Origin: Peptococcaceae bacterium BRH_c23
GTDB taxonomy: Bacteria > Bacillota_B > Desulfitobacteriia > Desulfitobacteriales > Desulfitobacteriaceae
Assembly (NCBI GenBank): GCA_000961805.1
Contig: LADV01000051.1
Location: forward strand, 1-13,934
Direction: 5' to 3'
DNA: 13,934 nt
Within the stretch, counting starts at the first letter, position 1. Every line of letters begins with the position of its first letter. Below the pieces are notes generated by a model. The model was not told the origin of the DNA. It worked only from the letters and a program-made list of their open reading frames with translations, and ran no database searches. The translations under genes were made by a program, and so were the position numbers. Positions 6,477 through 13,934 of the stretch are shown here, piece after piece.

Positions 6477-6573
6477 CTAATTCACGTTCAAAAGCACTTC
6501 TTTCCGCTGCATCCATCGTTTCTTCTAAATAGTCATAAATTCTATCACCTAATTGAAATTCATTCGTAATCAT
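6412..6573 (-). pseudogene. Truncated ORF with anti-sigma-like N-terminus, fused out of frame into the XRE remnant
   Basis: Starts with ATG at 6573, 9 nt after a strong AAAGGAG. The first ~33 codons include DRIYDYLEETMDAAERSAF, which resembles the opening helix of zf-HC2/anti-sigma-type proteins; no HxxxC zinc ligands are left. From about 6480 the frame overlaps the XRE remnant in another phase and ends at TGA (6414-6412) with a meaningless tail. A 53-residue product could be made. The likeliest history is a deletion that removed the rest of this gene and the 5' part of the XRE gene. Its family assignment is tentative. Confidence 0.5.
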
Positions 6574-6675
6574 ATGGTCTCGCTCCTTTGGTTTAAAATT
6601 GTAATGTCTTTTCAGCAATAAAAAATGTACTCACTAAATATTCAGGTTCAAACGAAAAATTACATTCTTTGCCAG

Positions 6676-6704
6676 TTGAGTTAGGGCTAATAATTAGTTA
6701 TTCT
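6676..6704 (+). promoter_or_regulatory. Candidate sigma-A promoter of the cell-wall protein gene
   Basis: TTGAGT (6676-6681), 17-bp spacer, TATTCT (6699-6704); each box is 4 of 6 to consensus. It lies 45 bp upstream of the TTG start at 6750. The stretch 6574-6675 shows nothing else recognisable. Confidence 0.35.
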
Positions 6705-6749
6705 TAATCTACAAGATTTAATTTAGTAAAGAGAAAGGGAGATACATTA

Positions 6750-9700
6750 TTGAAAATTCGATGTCTTAAGAAGCATAACAACTCAATCATTAAGAGAATC
6801 TTAACGACACTGACGATCTTTCTAGTCGCCTTCCAACTCTCTTTAGTTTCGATTCCTGTTGCGAATGCCAATGACAACTTAAACATCCCCCTAACACCTA
6901 TTCTTAATCTAAACTTTCCTTTTTCTAAAGCAATTCTTAATCCTAACAAACCAATCTTATATTTAATAGATTCTGATCTAAACAAACGAGTTTACGCCGT
7001 CAATTATGCGACCAAAGCAATATCGTCACTTAATTTTGATGGCATTCCAATTAAAATGGCCGTAGAAAACGACGAACTTTTTGTTGCCTTACAAAAATCA
7101 AACATTGATCCTCTGATTGATGTTTCCGCAACCGGCTCCATTGAAATCATTAATACCACTACGTTTACGATAACGGATGAAATACAGCTGGACTATGTTC
7201 CAAATGACATGGTCGTCAACAAAGATTCCATTTATATTGTCCCGTACAACAAAGCAGATCATAGCTTGCTCACCTATTCTCGTCAGACAAAACAAAAGAT
7301 CGCTTCGGGCGCTGAAATTGATTCTAAGAGTCAGCTAATATTTAACCCGAAAATGAATCGACTCTATTCATTCATTGAGACTAGTTCTGTTAAAGTGTCT
7401 AGCTACGATGTTTCCGATGTTGGGGTTAGAAGCAATAATTTCTCTCAATTATTTAATGATGTCACTAATTTGCCAAAAGACATGTTTCTCTCTGCCGATG
7501 GTGAATATCTATTTACGACAGATTGCGTTGTTATGGATGCTAACCTTAATCCTGTTACTTCTTTACCAAATGCTTTAGCTTCCATTGCCTTTAATTCTGA
7601 GACCAATGACTTTTATGTCGCTGATCGACAAGACACCAGACTGGTTAAAGCTTATAATTATGACTACAACAATCCTTATGGTTTTCGCACTTTTAAGCAA
7701 AATACTACTTTTTCAGCCCATGGTTATGTCCGTCATGTTTTTTATCAAAATGGTAAGCTTATTGTCCTGACAGCTGGTGACAATGGCATGGTTGTTGAGA
7801 CCTCCAACGTGGGTACATCCCCTCAACCTTTTCAGCCAGACCCCCTCAGTCCGGTAATACCTATTAATTTTAAACCGACTGATTCCCTGATTGATCCCAA
7901 TCGACCGGTAATTTATTTAACTGACAATACCAACCGCAGAATCTACGCTGTTAATTATAAGACTAAGATGATTTCTTTCCTCCAATTAGATCTGCCGCCG
8001 GAAAAAATGGCGTTTGATAATAACGAACTTTATGTAACCCTTATGCAACGTGGCAATCAAAACTCGCTTCAGCAAGCTTCGTCAGGAACAGTGGCCATTA
8101 TTGATGCTAATAATTTTAGTCTAACCAAGAAAATACCACTTAGTAGCGTTCCAGACGATATCGCTGTAGACGGGGGCTATCTGTATCTTGTTGCCTATAC
8201 GTCTCAAGGAATAGAGATTTCCAGCTACTCTCGCAGCACTGGACAAATTGTTGATAAAACGACTCAGAATAGTGAAGCATACCTAAGTAACGCAAGTGTT
8301 CTTAACTCACATCTATATTATCCAACTGAGCGCATGCTTGATTCACAGGGTTTTGCCCAACTATTAATTTCCAACGATAAATTATATATGGTAGAAGAAG
8401 ATCTATATACTCGCAGTATTATTAATGTTTATAACTACACCATTAACAACGGGGTTTTTGGCCCTGCTCATGACTTAATGTCCCGTAACGAACAAAATTC
8501 AGATATTCTGCTACTATCGGATGATTTTCGCCTTTCCCCCGATGGTCAATATCTGTTTAATGGTATTGGCAATATCTTTGATAAGGATTTAAATTATCTT
8601 ACCAGATTAGATTCTCCCTTTACCGATGTAGCTTTTGATCCCGTCTATCAACGGTTTTATACGGCCAATACTAGACTAGCGGATCAGCCTTTTCCCAGAA
8701 CATCGAGCGTCTACGATAATACTCTCAATAGTAAAGGTAGCTTTACAAAATTGGACGCGATATCCTTTCTAAGTCGAGAAGTAAATTATATGGCTTACCA
8801 AGACAGAAATTTATTGACCGTCTCCAAGAATGATTTTCCCAATTATTTTGATAACCAATACTTTATTCAAATTATTCCTGTTGCCAACAAAATTCAGTTA
8901 CCAACAACCCCTTCCGTTAACCCTGTAATTCGTTTTAGCGGATACGACCAGTATGATACCGCCGCCAAAATTGCCCAGGAGGGCTGGAAAGAAACCTCAG
9001 ATTCAATCGTTCTTTCTGCAGGGATGCAACCAAACCTAATCGATGCGATGGCTGCAGGACCCCTGGCTTCTTTGCTTAACGCTCCAATACTTTTGACAGA
9101 TGAAAATAGCAAATTGAATCCGTATACAAAAGCAGAAATTGTTCGTCTCAAACCGACAAAAGCTTATATCACGAGCGGCACGGCGGTCATCAAACCGGCA
9201 GTTATCAATGAGCTAAAATCTATGGGGATCATTCCGATTGAACTGGGTGGTTATGATCAGTATGAAACGTCTGTAAATATAGCTAAAAAGATGCAGGCTT
9301 TAGGAGCTAAATTCACTAAGATTGCCGTGGTAGCTGGTTGGGTTAGTCCTTCAGATGCGCTTTCGATTGGTTCAATTGCTTCTGCCCAGAAAATGCCCGT
9401 TCTGGCCACGACAAAAAGTCAACTTCCTCCACAAGTAAAAGAATATCTCGATAGTATTCAAGGTTTAATCACAGATAGCTATGTTATAGGTGGAACAGCG
9501 GTAGTGTCTGAAACCGTTAAGAATAGTCTCCCGGGTCACCAAAAACGTTATGCCGGTGCTACCAAGTATGACACGAATTTAGAAGTTCTAAAGAATTTCG
9601 CCACTGACCTAAAATACCGTGCCGTATACGTAGCAAACGGTGAAACTCTGGTTGACGCTTTGACTGGTATACCTTTGGCAGCTCGAGATTTTGCTCCTGT

Positions 9701-10142
9701 TATTCTTACGGATAAAATATTAAATGAAGCGACACTAAAGTACACTAAATTAAATTTCTCGCAAAATATCTCTGTATTAGGTGGCCAAGCAGTAGTAACC
9801 GATAATGTTGCCAATCAATTATCTTCCCATGAATTGCTAACAGCTAATAATAGCACTTTGGGAGGTACGGATAGCAACAATCCTGGAGAGTTTAATAACA
9901 CCTTAGTCATCCGGGGAGACAACCTAACCTTACAAAACGTAAGCTTAGGGTACAGTCTATATATACAAGGTAACCATGACAGTCTTAAAAACGTTACTGT
10001 CAAAGGAACAATCTTTATTGATCCACCGAACGACGGCACTCTAAGCCTCCATAATGTTAAAGCATCGAAAATTGTTGTACTTTCCGGTACAGAAAGTGGA
10101 ATCCAATTCGATAATGTAGAAGCGGATAACATCCAATGGTGA
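6750..10142 (+). CDS. Secreted double beta-propeller protein with three cell wall binding repeats (CWB2) and beta-helix-like tail
   Basis: 1130 residues. Signal peptide with basic N-region, hydrophobic ~16-35 and cleavage at ANA (38-40). Residues ~48-365 and ~368-715 are two homologous halves: ILYLIDSDLNKRVYAVNY pairs with VIYLTDNTNRRIYAVNY, and LSADGEYLF with LSPDGQYLF. They look like YVTN/NHL-type beta-propellers. Three CWB2 (PF04122) repeats follow: RFSGYDQYDTA (~728), GGYDQYETS (~833), RYAGATKYDTN (~933), with ITSGTAVI, VIGGTAVV and VLGGQAVV at their ends. CWB2 modules anchor proteins non-covalently to anionic cell-wall polymers. The last ~85 residues (ENTLVIRGDN-like rungs, NVTVKGTIFI) resemble a short beta-helix. 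Start TTG is 8 nt after AAAGGGAG. Probably a surface adhesin or S-layer-associated protein; ligand unknown. Confidence 0.9.
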   Translation: MKIRCLKKHNNSIIKRILTTLTIFLVAFQLSLVSIPVANANDNLNIPLTPILNLNFPFSKAILNPNKPILYLIDSDLNKRVYAVNYATKAISSLNFDGIPIKMAVENDELFVALQKSNIDPLIDVSATGSIEIINTTTFTITDEIQLDYVPNDMVVNKDSIYIVPYNKADHSLLTYSRQTKQKIASGAEIDSKSQLIFNPKMNRLYSFIETSSVKVSSYDVSDVGVRSNNFSQLFNDVTNLPKDMFLSADGEYLFTTDCVVMDANLNPVTSLPNALASIAFNSETNDFYVADRQDTRLVKAYNYDYNNPYGFRTFKQNTTFSAHGYVRHVFYQNGKLIVLTAGDNGMVVETSNVGTSPQPFQPDPLSPVIPINFKPTDSLIDPNRPVIYLTDNTNRRIYAVNYKTKMISFLQLDLPPEKMAFDNNELYVTLMQRGNQNSLQQASSGTVAIIDANNFSLTKKIPLSSVPDDIAVDGGYLYLVAYTSQGIEISSYSRSTGQIVDKTTQNSEAYLSNASVLNSHLYYPTERMLDSQGFAQLLISNDKLYMVEEDLYTRSIINVYNYTINNGVFGPAHDLMSRNEQNSDILLLSDDFRLSPDGQYLFNGIGNIFDKDLNYLTRLDSPFTDVAFDPVYQRFYTANTRLADQPFPRTSSVYDNTLNSKGSFTKLDAISFLSREVNYMAYQDRNLLTVSKNDFPNYFDNQYFIQIIPVANKIQLPTTPSVNPVIRFSGYDQYDTAAKIAQEGWKETSDSIVLSAGMQPNLIDAMAAGPLASLLNAPILLTDENSKLNPYTKAEIVRLKPTKAYITSGTAVIKPAVINELKSMGIIPIELGGYDQYETSVNIAKKMQALGAKFTKIAVVAGWVSPSDALSIGSIASAQKMPVLATTKSQLPPQVKEYLDSIQGLITDSYVIGGTAVVSETVKNSLPGHQKRYAGATKYDTNLEVLKNFATDLKYRAVYVANGETLVDALTGIPLAARDFAPVILTDKILNEATLKYTKLNFSQNISVLGGQAVVTDNVANQLSSHELLTANNSTLGGTDSNNPGEFNNTLVIRGDNLTLQNVSLGYSLYIQGNHDSLKNVTVKGTIFIDPPNDGTLSLHNVKASKIVVLSGTESGIQFDNVEADNIQW

Positions 10143-10150
10143 TTCCCAAA

Positions 10151-10191
10151 CGAGAGTTTTCTCGCATTACACGTATCAACTAACTTTTTTT
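10151..10191 (+). terminator. Weak terminator candidate after the cell-wall protein gene
   Basis: CGAGA (10151-10155), loop GTTT, TCTCG (10160-10164), then a T-run only at 10185-10191. The stem is short and the T-run is 20 nt away, so this is a poor intrinsic terminator. Confidence 0.25.
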
Positions 10192-10193
10192 AG

Positions 10194-10394
10194 ATAAAAG
10201 AGTCCCTAGGCAGGCTGGCAGACTTCCCTCTCATGGGTTCAGTACCGTTAGACACGAAGATTGCTGGACAAGGCTATCGAATGATCGTTGCTGATCCCTA
10301 TCTTGTTTTCTACATCCTAGTTATGGAAGAGAACACGGTGGAAGTTCATCGAGTACTTCATGGTAAACAGGATTTCCCGCGCATGATGACGTAA
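10194..10394 (+). pseudogene. 3' remnant of a type II toxin gene, ParE/RelE family
   Basis: 66 codons plus TAA. IKESLGRLADFPLMGS, GYRMIVADPYLVFYILVME and VHRVLHGKQDFP are the middle and C-terminal parts of a ParE/RelE-fold toxin (normally ~95-105 aa). The N-terminal ~30 residues are gone, and the frame meets TAG at 10191-10193 directly before IKES. There is no start with a ribosome binding site and no antitoxin gene upstream. An internal ATG in FPLMGS also lacks a ribosome binding site. Inactive toxin remnant. Confidence 0.8.
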
Positions 10395-10420
10395 CAAATA
10401 ATCGATTTCTCCAACAAAAT

Positions 10421-10464
10421 ATCAAGCACCCCAAGCTCGTCAACGAGAGCTTGGGGTGCTTGAT
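10421..10464. repeat. Perfect 18-bp inverted repeat (hairpin, possible bidirectional terminator)
   Basis: ATCAAGCACCCCAAGCTC (10421-10438) and its exact reverse complement (10447-10464) surround an 8-nt loop, GTCAACGA. Flanks are AT-rich (TATATT to the right, ATATTTTG on the minus strand) but lack a clean T-run. It could end transcription through the toxin remnant, or be a dispersed intergenic repeat. Confidence 0.75.
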
Positions 10465-10474
10465 TATATTCAAT

Positions 10475-10570
10475 CTAGGTACGACGAAGATGATGATGAT
10501 TCGTCCGCAACCAACCTGACATCAGCCGAACAATTCTATGTTTAAGATTAAAAACCAAAACTACACTCAT
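10475..10570 (-). other. 31-codon ORF of uncertain status
   Basis: ATG to TAG, basic and His-rich C-terminus (RLMSGWLRTNHHHLRRT). No ribosome binding site before the ATG. The opposite strand is also open and gives an acidic stretch (YDEDDDDSS). Probably not a gene, but the composition is odd enough to record. Confidence 0.15.
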
Positions 10571-10621
10571 ATCTATGATTAAGTCTGGAAATATTGATAC
10601 CGGAAAAATCCAGTGCTTCTC

Positions 10622-10759
10622 TTAGCGATTGGGTTTTCTATTATTTGTCAGTCCCACTAGATAGTCGATACTAGTTTTATAGAATTCTGCAAGTTTAATA
10701 AGCGAGGCACTAGGATTATCAAGAGCACCGCTTTCATATCTTGAATAGGTTGTTACGCG
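10622..10759 (-). pseudogene. 3' remnant of a second XRE-family HTH regulator gene
   Basis: 45 codons plus TAA: VTTYSRYESGALDNPSASLI then LAEFYKTSIDYLVGLT. This is the second half of an HTH_3 domain with its usual linker (family: TYSRYESGxxxPxxxxLxKLAxxYxxSxDYLLG). The first ~25 residues are missing; the frame runs back into the terminator at 10770-10796, with no start or ribosome binding site. Non-functional. Confidence 0.8.
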
Positions 10760-10760
10760 C

Positions 10761-10796
10761 AATATCAAAAGGCTGGAAGCAATTTTGCTCCAGCCT
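10761..10796 (-). terminator. Intrinsic terminator of the SNF2-SWIM operon
   Basis: On the minus strand AGGCTGGA pairs with TCCAGCCT, with an inner GCAA/TTGC stem and one bulged base, then TTTTGATATT. It begins 6 bp after the SWIM gene stop codon at 10803. Confidence 0.8.
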
Positions 10797-10802
10797 CTTA
10801 CT

Positions 10803-11591
10803 TTAAGGTTTTTTCGGCTTTTTCGCCTTCCCCCTCTTCGTCACTTGCTTCGTTTCGGCTTTACTTTCCATCTCAATTCCAAACAGATCGCCAATATCCC
10901 TATCCTCAATTATCCTACGACTCTTTACATTTGATTTTTTCAGGAAGGTCTCGGTTTTCTGACTGATGGCTTGTGAAATAAGGTCCTCCATCTTCACCTT
11001 GCGCAGTACGAAAAACAAAGTGGGATCCTCGTCTAGCCGAGCGCCTACCCCATAGAGCACTGCCGCCACGTGTTTGCACATATAAGCCCCGTCAGGGCAA
11101 CTACATTGAAACCTGATTTCCTTAGCGTCTGGAAACAAACCCTGGCCCTTGGCGGTAAACACTTCTCTTAGGGTCTTAGGAAACTTACCCACAATCAGTT
11201 CTTGCAATGAATCAATCTTCCCTGCACAGCTCATTGTAATCCCTTGCCAGACAGCGTCGGACAGCGGTAGTATGCTAATCGTTACTTGATAAGGTTTGGA
11301 AACGCTCCCTTGGACAAGGGCCTTGATTTCTCCCTGTGTAATTTTCAGATCCAGCACCGCTCCATGACGCACATAACTACGGCCTCGCCCGATTCGGTTG
11401 GCAAAGTCTGAATAGCTCTCCAGATTATCATTCCAGGCCTTACCCCACCAGGTTTTGGACAGTTTTGTTCCTTCAATCATCACGGGACAGATATCAGGAT
11501 TTTTCTTTCTTAGTTTCTCGACACTTTTTTGGGCCTTGCGTCTTTTTTCTGCCACCGAGACGTAGGCTGGAAATCCAGTGTAATATGCCAT
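10803..11591 (-). CDS. SWIM zinc-finger protein (YwqB-like), partner of SNF2 helicase
   Basis: 262 residues. The SWIM motif CxCx6CxH is complete: Cys163, Cys165, Cys172, His174 in FQCSCPDGAYMCKHVAAVLYG. An N-terminal region with WWGKAWNDNLESYSDFANR is typical of this bacterial family; the C-terminus is strongly basic (KRGKAKKPKKP), suggesting nucleic acid contact. SWIM domains bind zinc and DNA or protein; in bacteria such genes are commonly next to SNF2-type helicases, as in Bacillus subtilis ywqA/ywqB. ATG at 11591 lies 8 nt after GGGAGG and 19 bp after the helicase stop, so the two form an operon. Likely acts with the helicase in DNA metabolism; the exact role is not established. Confidence 0.9.
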   Translation of the reverse strand: MAYYTGFPAYVSVAEKRRKAQKSVEKLRKKNPDICPVMIEGTKLSKTWWGKAWNDNLESYSDFANRIGRGRSYVRHGAVLDLKITQGEIKALVQGSVSKPYQVTISILPLSDAVWQGITMSCAGKIDSLQELIVGKFPKTLREVFTAKGQGLFPDAKEIRFQCSCPDGAYMCKHVAAVLYGVGARLDEDPTLFFVLRKVKMEDLISQAISQKTETFLKKSNVKSRRIIEDRDIGDLFGIEMESKAETKQVTKRGKAKKPKKP

Positions 11592-11610
11592 ACATTATCC
11601 CTCCCCAACT

Positions 11611-13934
11611 TTATTTAGAGAGTGTAAACAAATTCATAAGCTGTTGGTTATCCAGCTCAGTAATCCAGCTTTCCTGACTGTCTGGCATAATATCTTGCTG
11701 CAGTTTTATTTTATCTTCAATCATCAGATCAATCTTTTCTTCGATGGTACCCTTGGTAATAAACTTATGAACAATCACATTCTTTTTCTGACCAATCCTA
11801 AAGGCCCGATCTGTAGCCTGATTTTCAACCGCCGGATTCCACCACCTGTCAAAATGGATCACGTGATTGGCAGAGGTTAGGTTAAGACCGACTCCGCCGG
11901 CTTTTATGGAGAGGACCATAAAGGGTACATACTCGGAACCCTGGAATTCAGCGACCAGCTCCTTACGTTTGGCCACGGAGGTCCCGCCATGTAAAACAAG
12001 TCCCGGATGCTGAAAGATCGTCTCCAGAAACCGATTCAGGGGCTCGGTAATCTCCTTAAACTGAGTAAATATTAGTACCCGTTCCCGCTTCTCAACGATG
12101 GTTTCACAGATCTCACGCAGCCTTGCATATTTGCCGCTTTCATTTTCAACGTAGTCATTTTGACCCATAAATTGATCGGGGTGATTACAAATCTGTTTGA
12201 GCTTGATCAGCGAGGAAAGGACGAGCCCTTGGCGTTCAATTCCCTGCTCAGTCGATTCAAGCTTAGCCTTAAGGTCATTGACAATCTTATTGTAAAGGAC
12301 CACTTGTTTTTTTGTAAGGGTCGAATACGTTTTCATTTCGATTTTCTCCGGCAAATCCGAGATAACTGTCTTGTCGGTCTTTAACCGTCTGAGCATAAAG
12401 GGGGAGACAACTCGCTTCAATCGGGCATATCCTTCCGGAGTATCCTGGAGCTTCTTTGTAAAATTAGTAAACTCTCTGGCACTGCCCAGCAAGCCTTTAT
12501 TCAGAAAATCAAAGAGGGACCATAAATCAGCCAGACGATTTTCCATGGGCGTCCCGGTCATGGCCAGTTTATAGGAGGCCTTTAATTGCTTCACACCCTT
12601 TGTTTGCTTGGTGCCTGGATTCTTAATGGCTTGGGCCTCATCCAAAATTAAGGAATCCCAAGTCATCGTTTTTAACCAATCGTGCTTTGCAAGCATGCCA
12701 TAAGTCGTAATATAGAGGTCATAATCCTTCGCCAAAACGTCGGCGCTGGTCTGCAGGCCCCTATTTTCCGAAGGGTGGAGGACACAGTAGTTCAAGGACG
12801 GTGCAAACTTTGTGATTTCACTGACCCAGTTCCCAATCAGTGAAGCAGGGACAATCAGTAACGCTTTTTCCTGGGTTTGACTTCTAATATTATTTAGAAG
12901 CGCTATGACCTGAACTGTTTTCCCTAAGCCCATATCGTCCGCAAGGCAGGCACCGAGTCCGAGAGTTTTCATATAATGGAGCCAGTTCAAGCCCCTTTCT
13001 TGGTAGGTACGCAAATTAGCCTGAAACCCTTCGCCACAGGCCACCGCTTCGATCACATCCGGATTCGTAAGCTTCTTTAGCACCGAATTGAGCCATTCTC
13101 CATTGCTTACTTCAAGTTCACAAGCTTCTTCCGAAAGATTCAAGACTTTTTGTGCCGTCAATTGGAAGCGCATGGCCTCTATCATACTGAGATCCATCTG
13201 GTCCATGAGTTTTTGGGCTTCTTCATAGGCCTTCAGTGTTTCCTTCAAGCGTTCATGATTGACCTCCACCCATTTTCCTTTAATTAAAACAAGGCCTTCT
13301 GCCTCCGTAAGCAACCGCTTCAACTCATCAGCCTTCATGGATTCTCCGCCGAGAAACAGCTCTGCTTTGAAATCCACAAGTGCTTCAAAGTTCAAGCGAG
13401 AAGGAGCTTTTTCTCCCACGCTGACCGACATTTTCAAAGAGGCGGACTTATTCTTCCACCAATTAGGCATACGGCATAAAATACCGGCTTCCTCGTAGAG
13501 CTGTATCTCCTTAAGAAACGTATAGGCTTCCTCCGCAGTTAAGCTGAGCGGATAGAAGAGTTCTCCCGAATCCACAAGTTCTGATATAAAGGCACTGTTC
13601 TCCGAGGCCTTATGTACGGTCGCCAGGAGTTCCAGCAGCTTTCTACTATTTTCCCCATAGTCTTGCAGCGCATTTTTAAGGGGCAGGTGTTTCGCTTTAC
13701 CCTGCAGCGAGACATCCCCTGTATAGGTAGCCAAAAAAGCAAAGGGATAGTCCTCTTTCTTGCTCTCCACAAGGTGAAAGAAGACACGTCCCACTAAATG
13801 CACATTCGGATTGTAGGCTGCAAAAAATCCTTGGACACTGCCCTTGTAGGTCCTGATCATTTTAGCAAAGGTTTGATTCAGGGTTTCCCAGGCCTTTTTT
13901 AGCCAAACGTCCGTTAAGTATTCAGCCCCTTTTA
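11611..13934 (-). CDS. SNF2-family DEAD/DEAH helicase (YwqA-like), 5' end outside window
   Basis: 773 residues are visible and the frame is open at the right edge; an ATG at 13858-13860 is internal, because the 24 codons before it (EYLTDVWLKKAWETLNQTFA) match the family. Related proteins commonly run to roughly 900-1,100 residues. The N-terminal part is the bacterial SNF2-associated/DUF3670 region (LVLIKGKWVEVN). ATPase motifs: DDMGLGKT (12916-12939), DEAQ (12631-12642), TGTPMENR (~12541-12561), and the motif VI segment QATDRAFRIGQ (11788-11820) before the C-terminal helicase end. All key residues are intact. The family are DNA-stimulated ATPases that translocate on duplex DNA; the substrate here is unknown. 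First of two genes, with the SWIM protein downstream. Confidence 0.93.
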   Translation of the reverse strand, partial: KGAEYLTDVWLKKAWETLNQTFAKMIRTYKGSVQGFFAAYNPNVHLVGRVFFHLVESKKEDYPFAFLATYTGDVSLQGKAKHLPLKNALQDYGENSRKLLELLATVHKASENSAFISELVDSGELFYPLSLTAEEAYTFLKEIQLYEEAGILCRMPNWWKNKSASLKMSVSVGEKAPSRLNFEALVDFKAELFLGGESMKADELKRLLTEAEGLVLIKGKWVEVNHERLKETLKAYEEAQKLMDQMDLSMIEAMRFQLTAQKVLNLSEEACELEVSNGEWLNSVLKKLTNPDVIEAVACGEGFQANLRTYQERGLNWLHYMKTLGLGACLADDMGLGKTVQVIALLNNIRSQTQEKALLIVPASLIGNWVSEITKFAPSLNYCVLHPSENRGLQTSADVLAKDYDLYITTYGMLAKHDWLKTMTWDSLILDEAQAIKNPGTKQTKGVKQLKASYKLAMTGTPMENRLADLWSLFDFLNKGLLGSAREFTNFTKKLQDTPEGYARLKRVVSPFMLRRLKTDKTVISDLPEKIEMKTYSTLTKKQVVLYNKIVNDLKAKLESTEQGIERQGLVLSSLIKLKQICNHPDQFMGQNDYVENESGKYARLREICETIVEKRERVLIFTQFKEITEPLNRFLETIFQHPGLVLHGGTSVAKRKELVAEFQGSEYVPFMVLSIKAGGVGLNLTSANHVIHFDRWWNPAVENQATDRAFRIGQKKNVIVHKFITKGTIEEKIDLMIEDKIKLQQDIMPDSQESWITELDNQQLMNLFTLSK

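Noticed and set aside
7375..7770. Plus-strand frames in another phase inside the propeller region
   Set aside because: Out-of-frame shadows with Leu/Met-rich translations typical of shifted AT-rich coding sequence.
9548..10132. Minus-strand frames under the 3' end of the cell-wall protein gene
   Set aside because: Antisense shadows of the CWB2 and tail region; no start signals.
10475..10520. Acidic plus-strand stretch (YDEDDDDSS) as a gene end
   Set aside because: No start or ribosome binding site; the frame runs back into the hairpin at 10421-10464.

Overview
The window reads as a chromosomal segment of a moderately low-GC Bacillota, probably a spore-forming clostridial lineage of the Desulfosporosinus/Desulfitobacterium type. 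That placement is an inference from the style of the proteins: a secreted protein with cell wall binding repeat 2 (CWB2) modules, AGGAGG-type ribosome binding sites with frequent TTG/GTG starts, a SWIM plus SNF2 gene pair like Bacillus ywqB/ywqA, and a YkoG/PhoB-like two-component pair. Nothing in the window proves the genus.

Left part (1-3132, all minus strand). A MazG-like nucleotide pyrophosphohydrolase gene is followed 14 bp later by a nuclease-helicase fusion that runs off the left edge. A DUF559/Vsr-like nuclease domain is joined to an SF2 helicase whose Walker A has an unusual valine. Upstream lies a stand-alone AAA_14/DUF4143 ATPase with its own consensus promoter and a clear intrinsic terminator.

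Middle part (3174-6260). A response regulator and sensor kinase form a minus-strand operon. It is divergent from a secreted, cysteine-free coiled-coil protein. The shared intergenic region holds a tandem 9-bp repeat with an 11-bp period, typical of OmpR/PhoB-family binding sites, and a perfect 10-bp inverted repeat. The simplest reading is an envelope-sensing circuit that controls itself and the coiled-coil protein.

Right-middle part (6315-10800). A 1130-residue secreted protein (two homologous beta-propeller halves, three CWB2 repeats, a beta-helix-like tail) sits among broken genes. These are a truncated anti-sigma-like start fused to the 3' end of an XRE regulator, the 3' two-thirds of a ParE/RelE toxin gene, and the 3' end of a second XRE regulator. 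All three recognised remnants keep their stop codons and have lost their 5' ends. A perfect 18-bp hairpin lies between two of them.

Right end (10770-13934, minus strand). A SNF2-family helicase, cut by the right edge, is followed 19 bp later by a SWIM zinc-finger protein and an intrinsic terminator.

The best candidates for something new are the MazG-like plus nuclease-helicase operon (possible defence), the two-component circuit with its coiled-coil target, and the double-propeller cell-wall protein. No tRNA, rRNA, CRISPR array or intact insertion sequence was seen.
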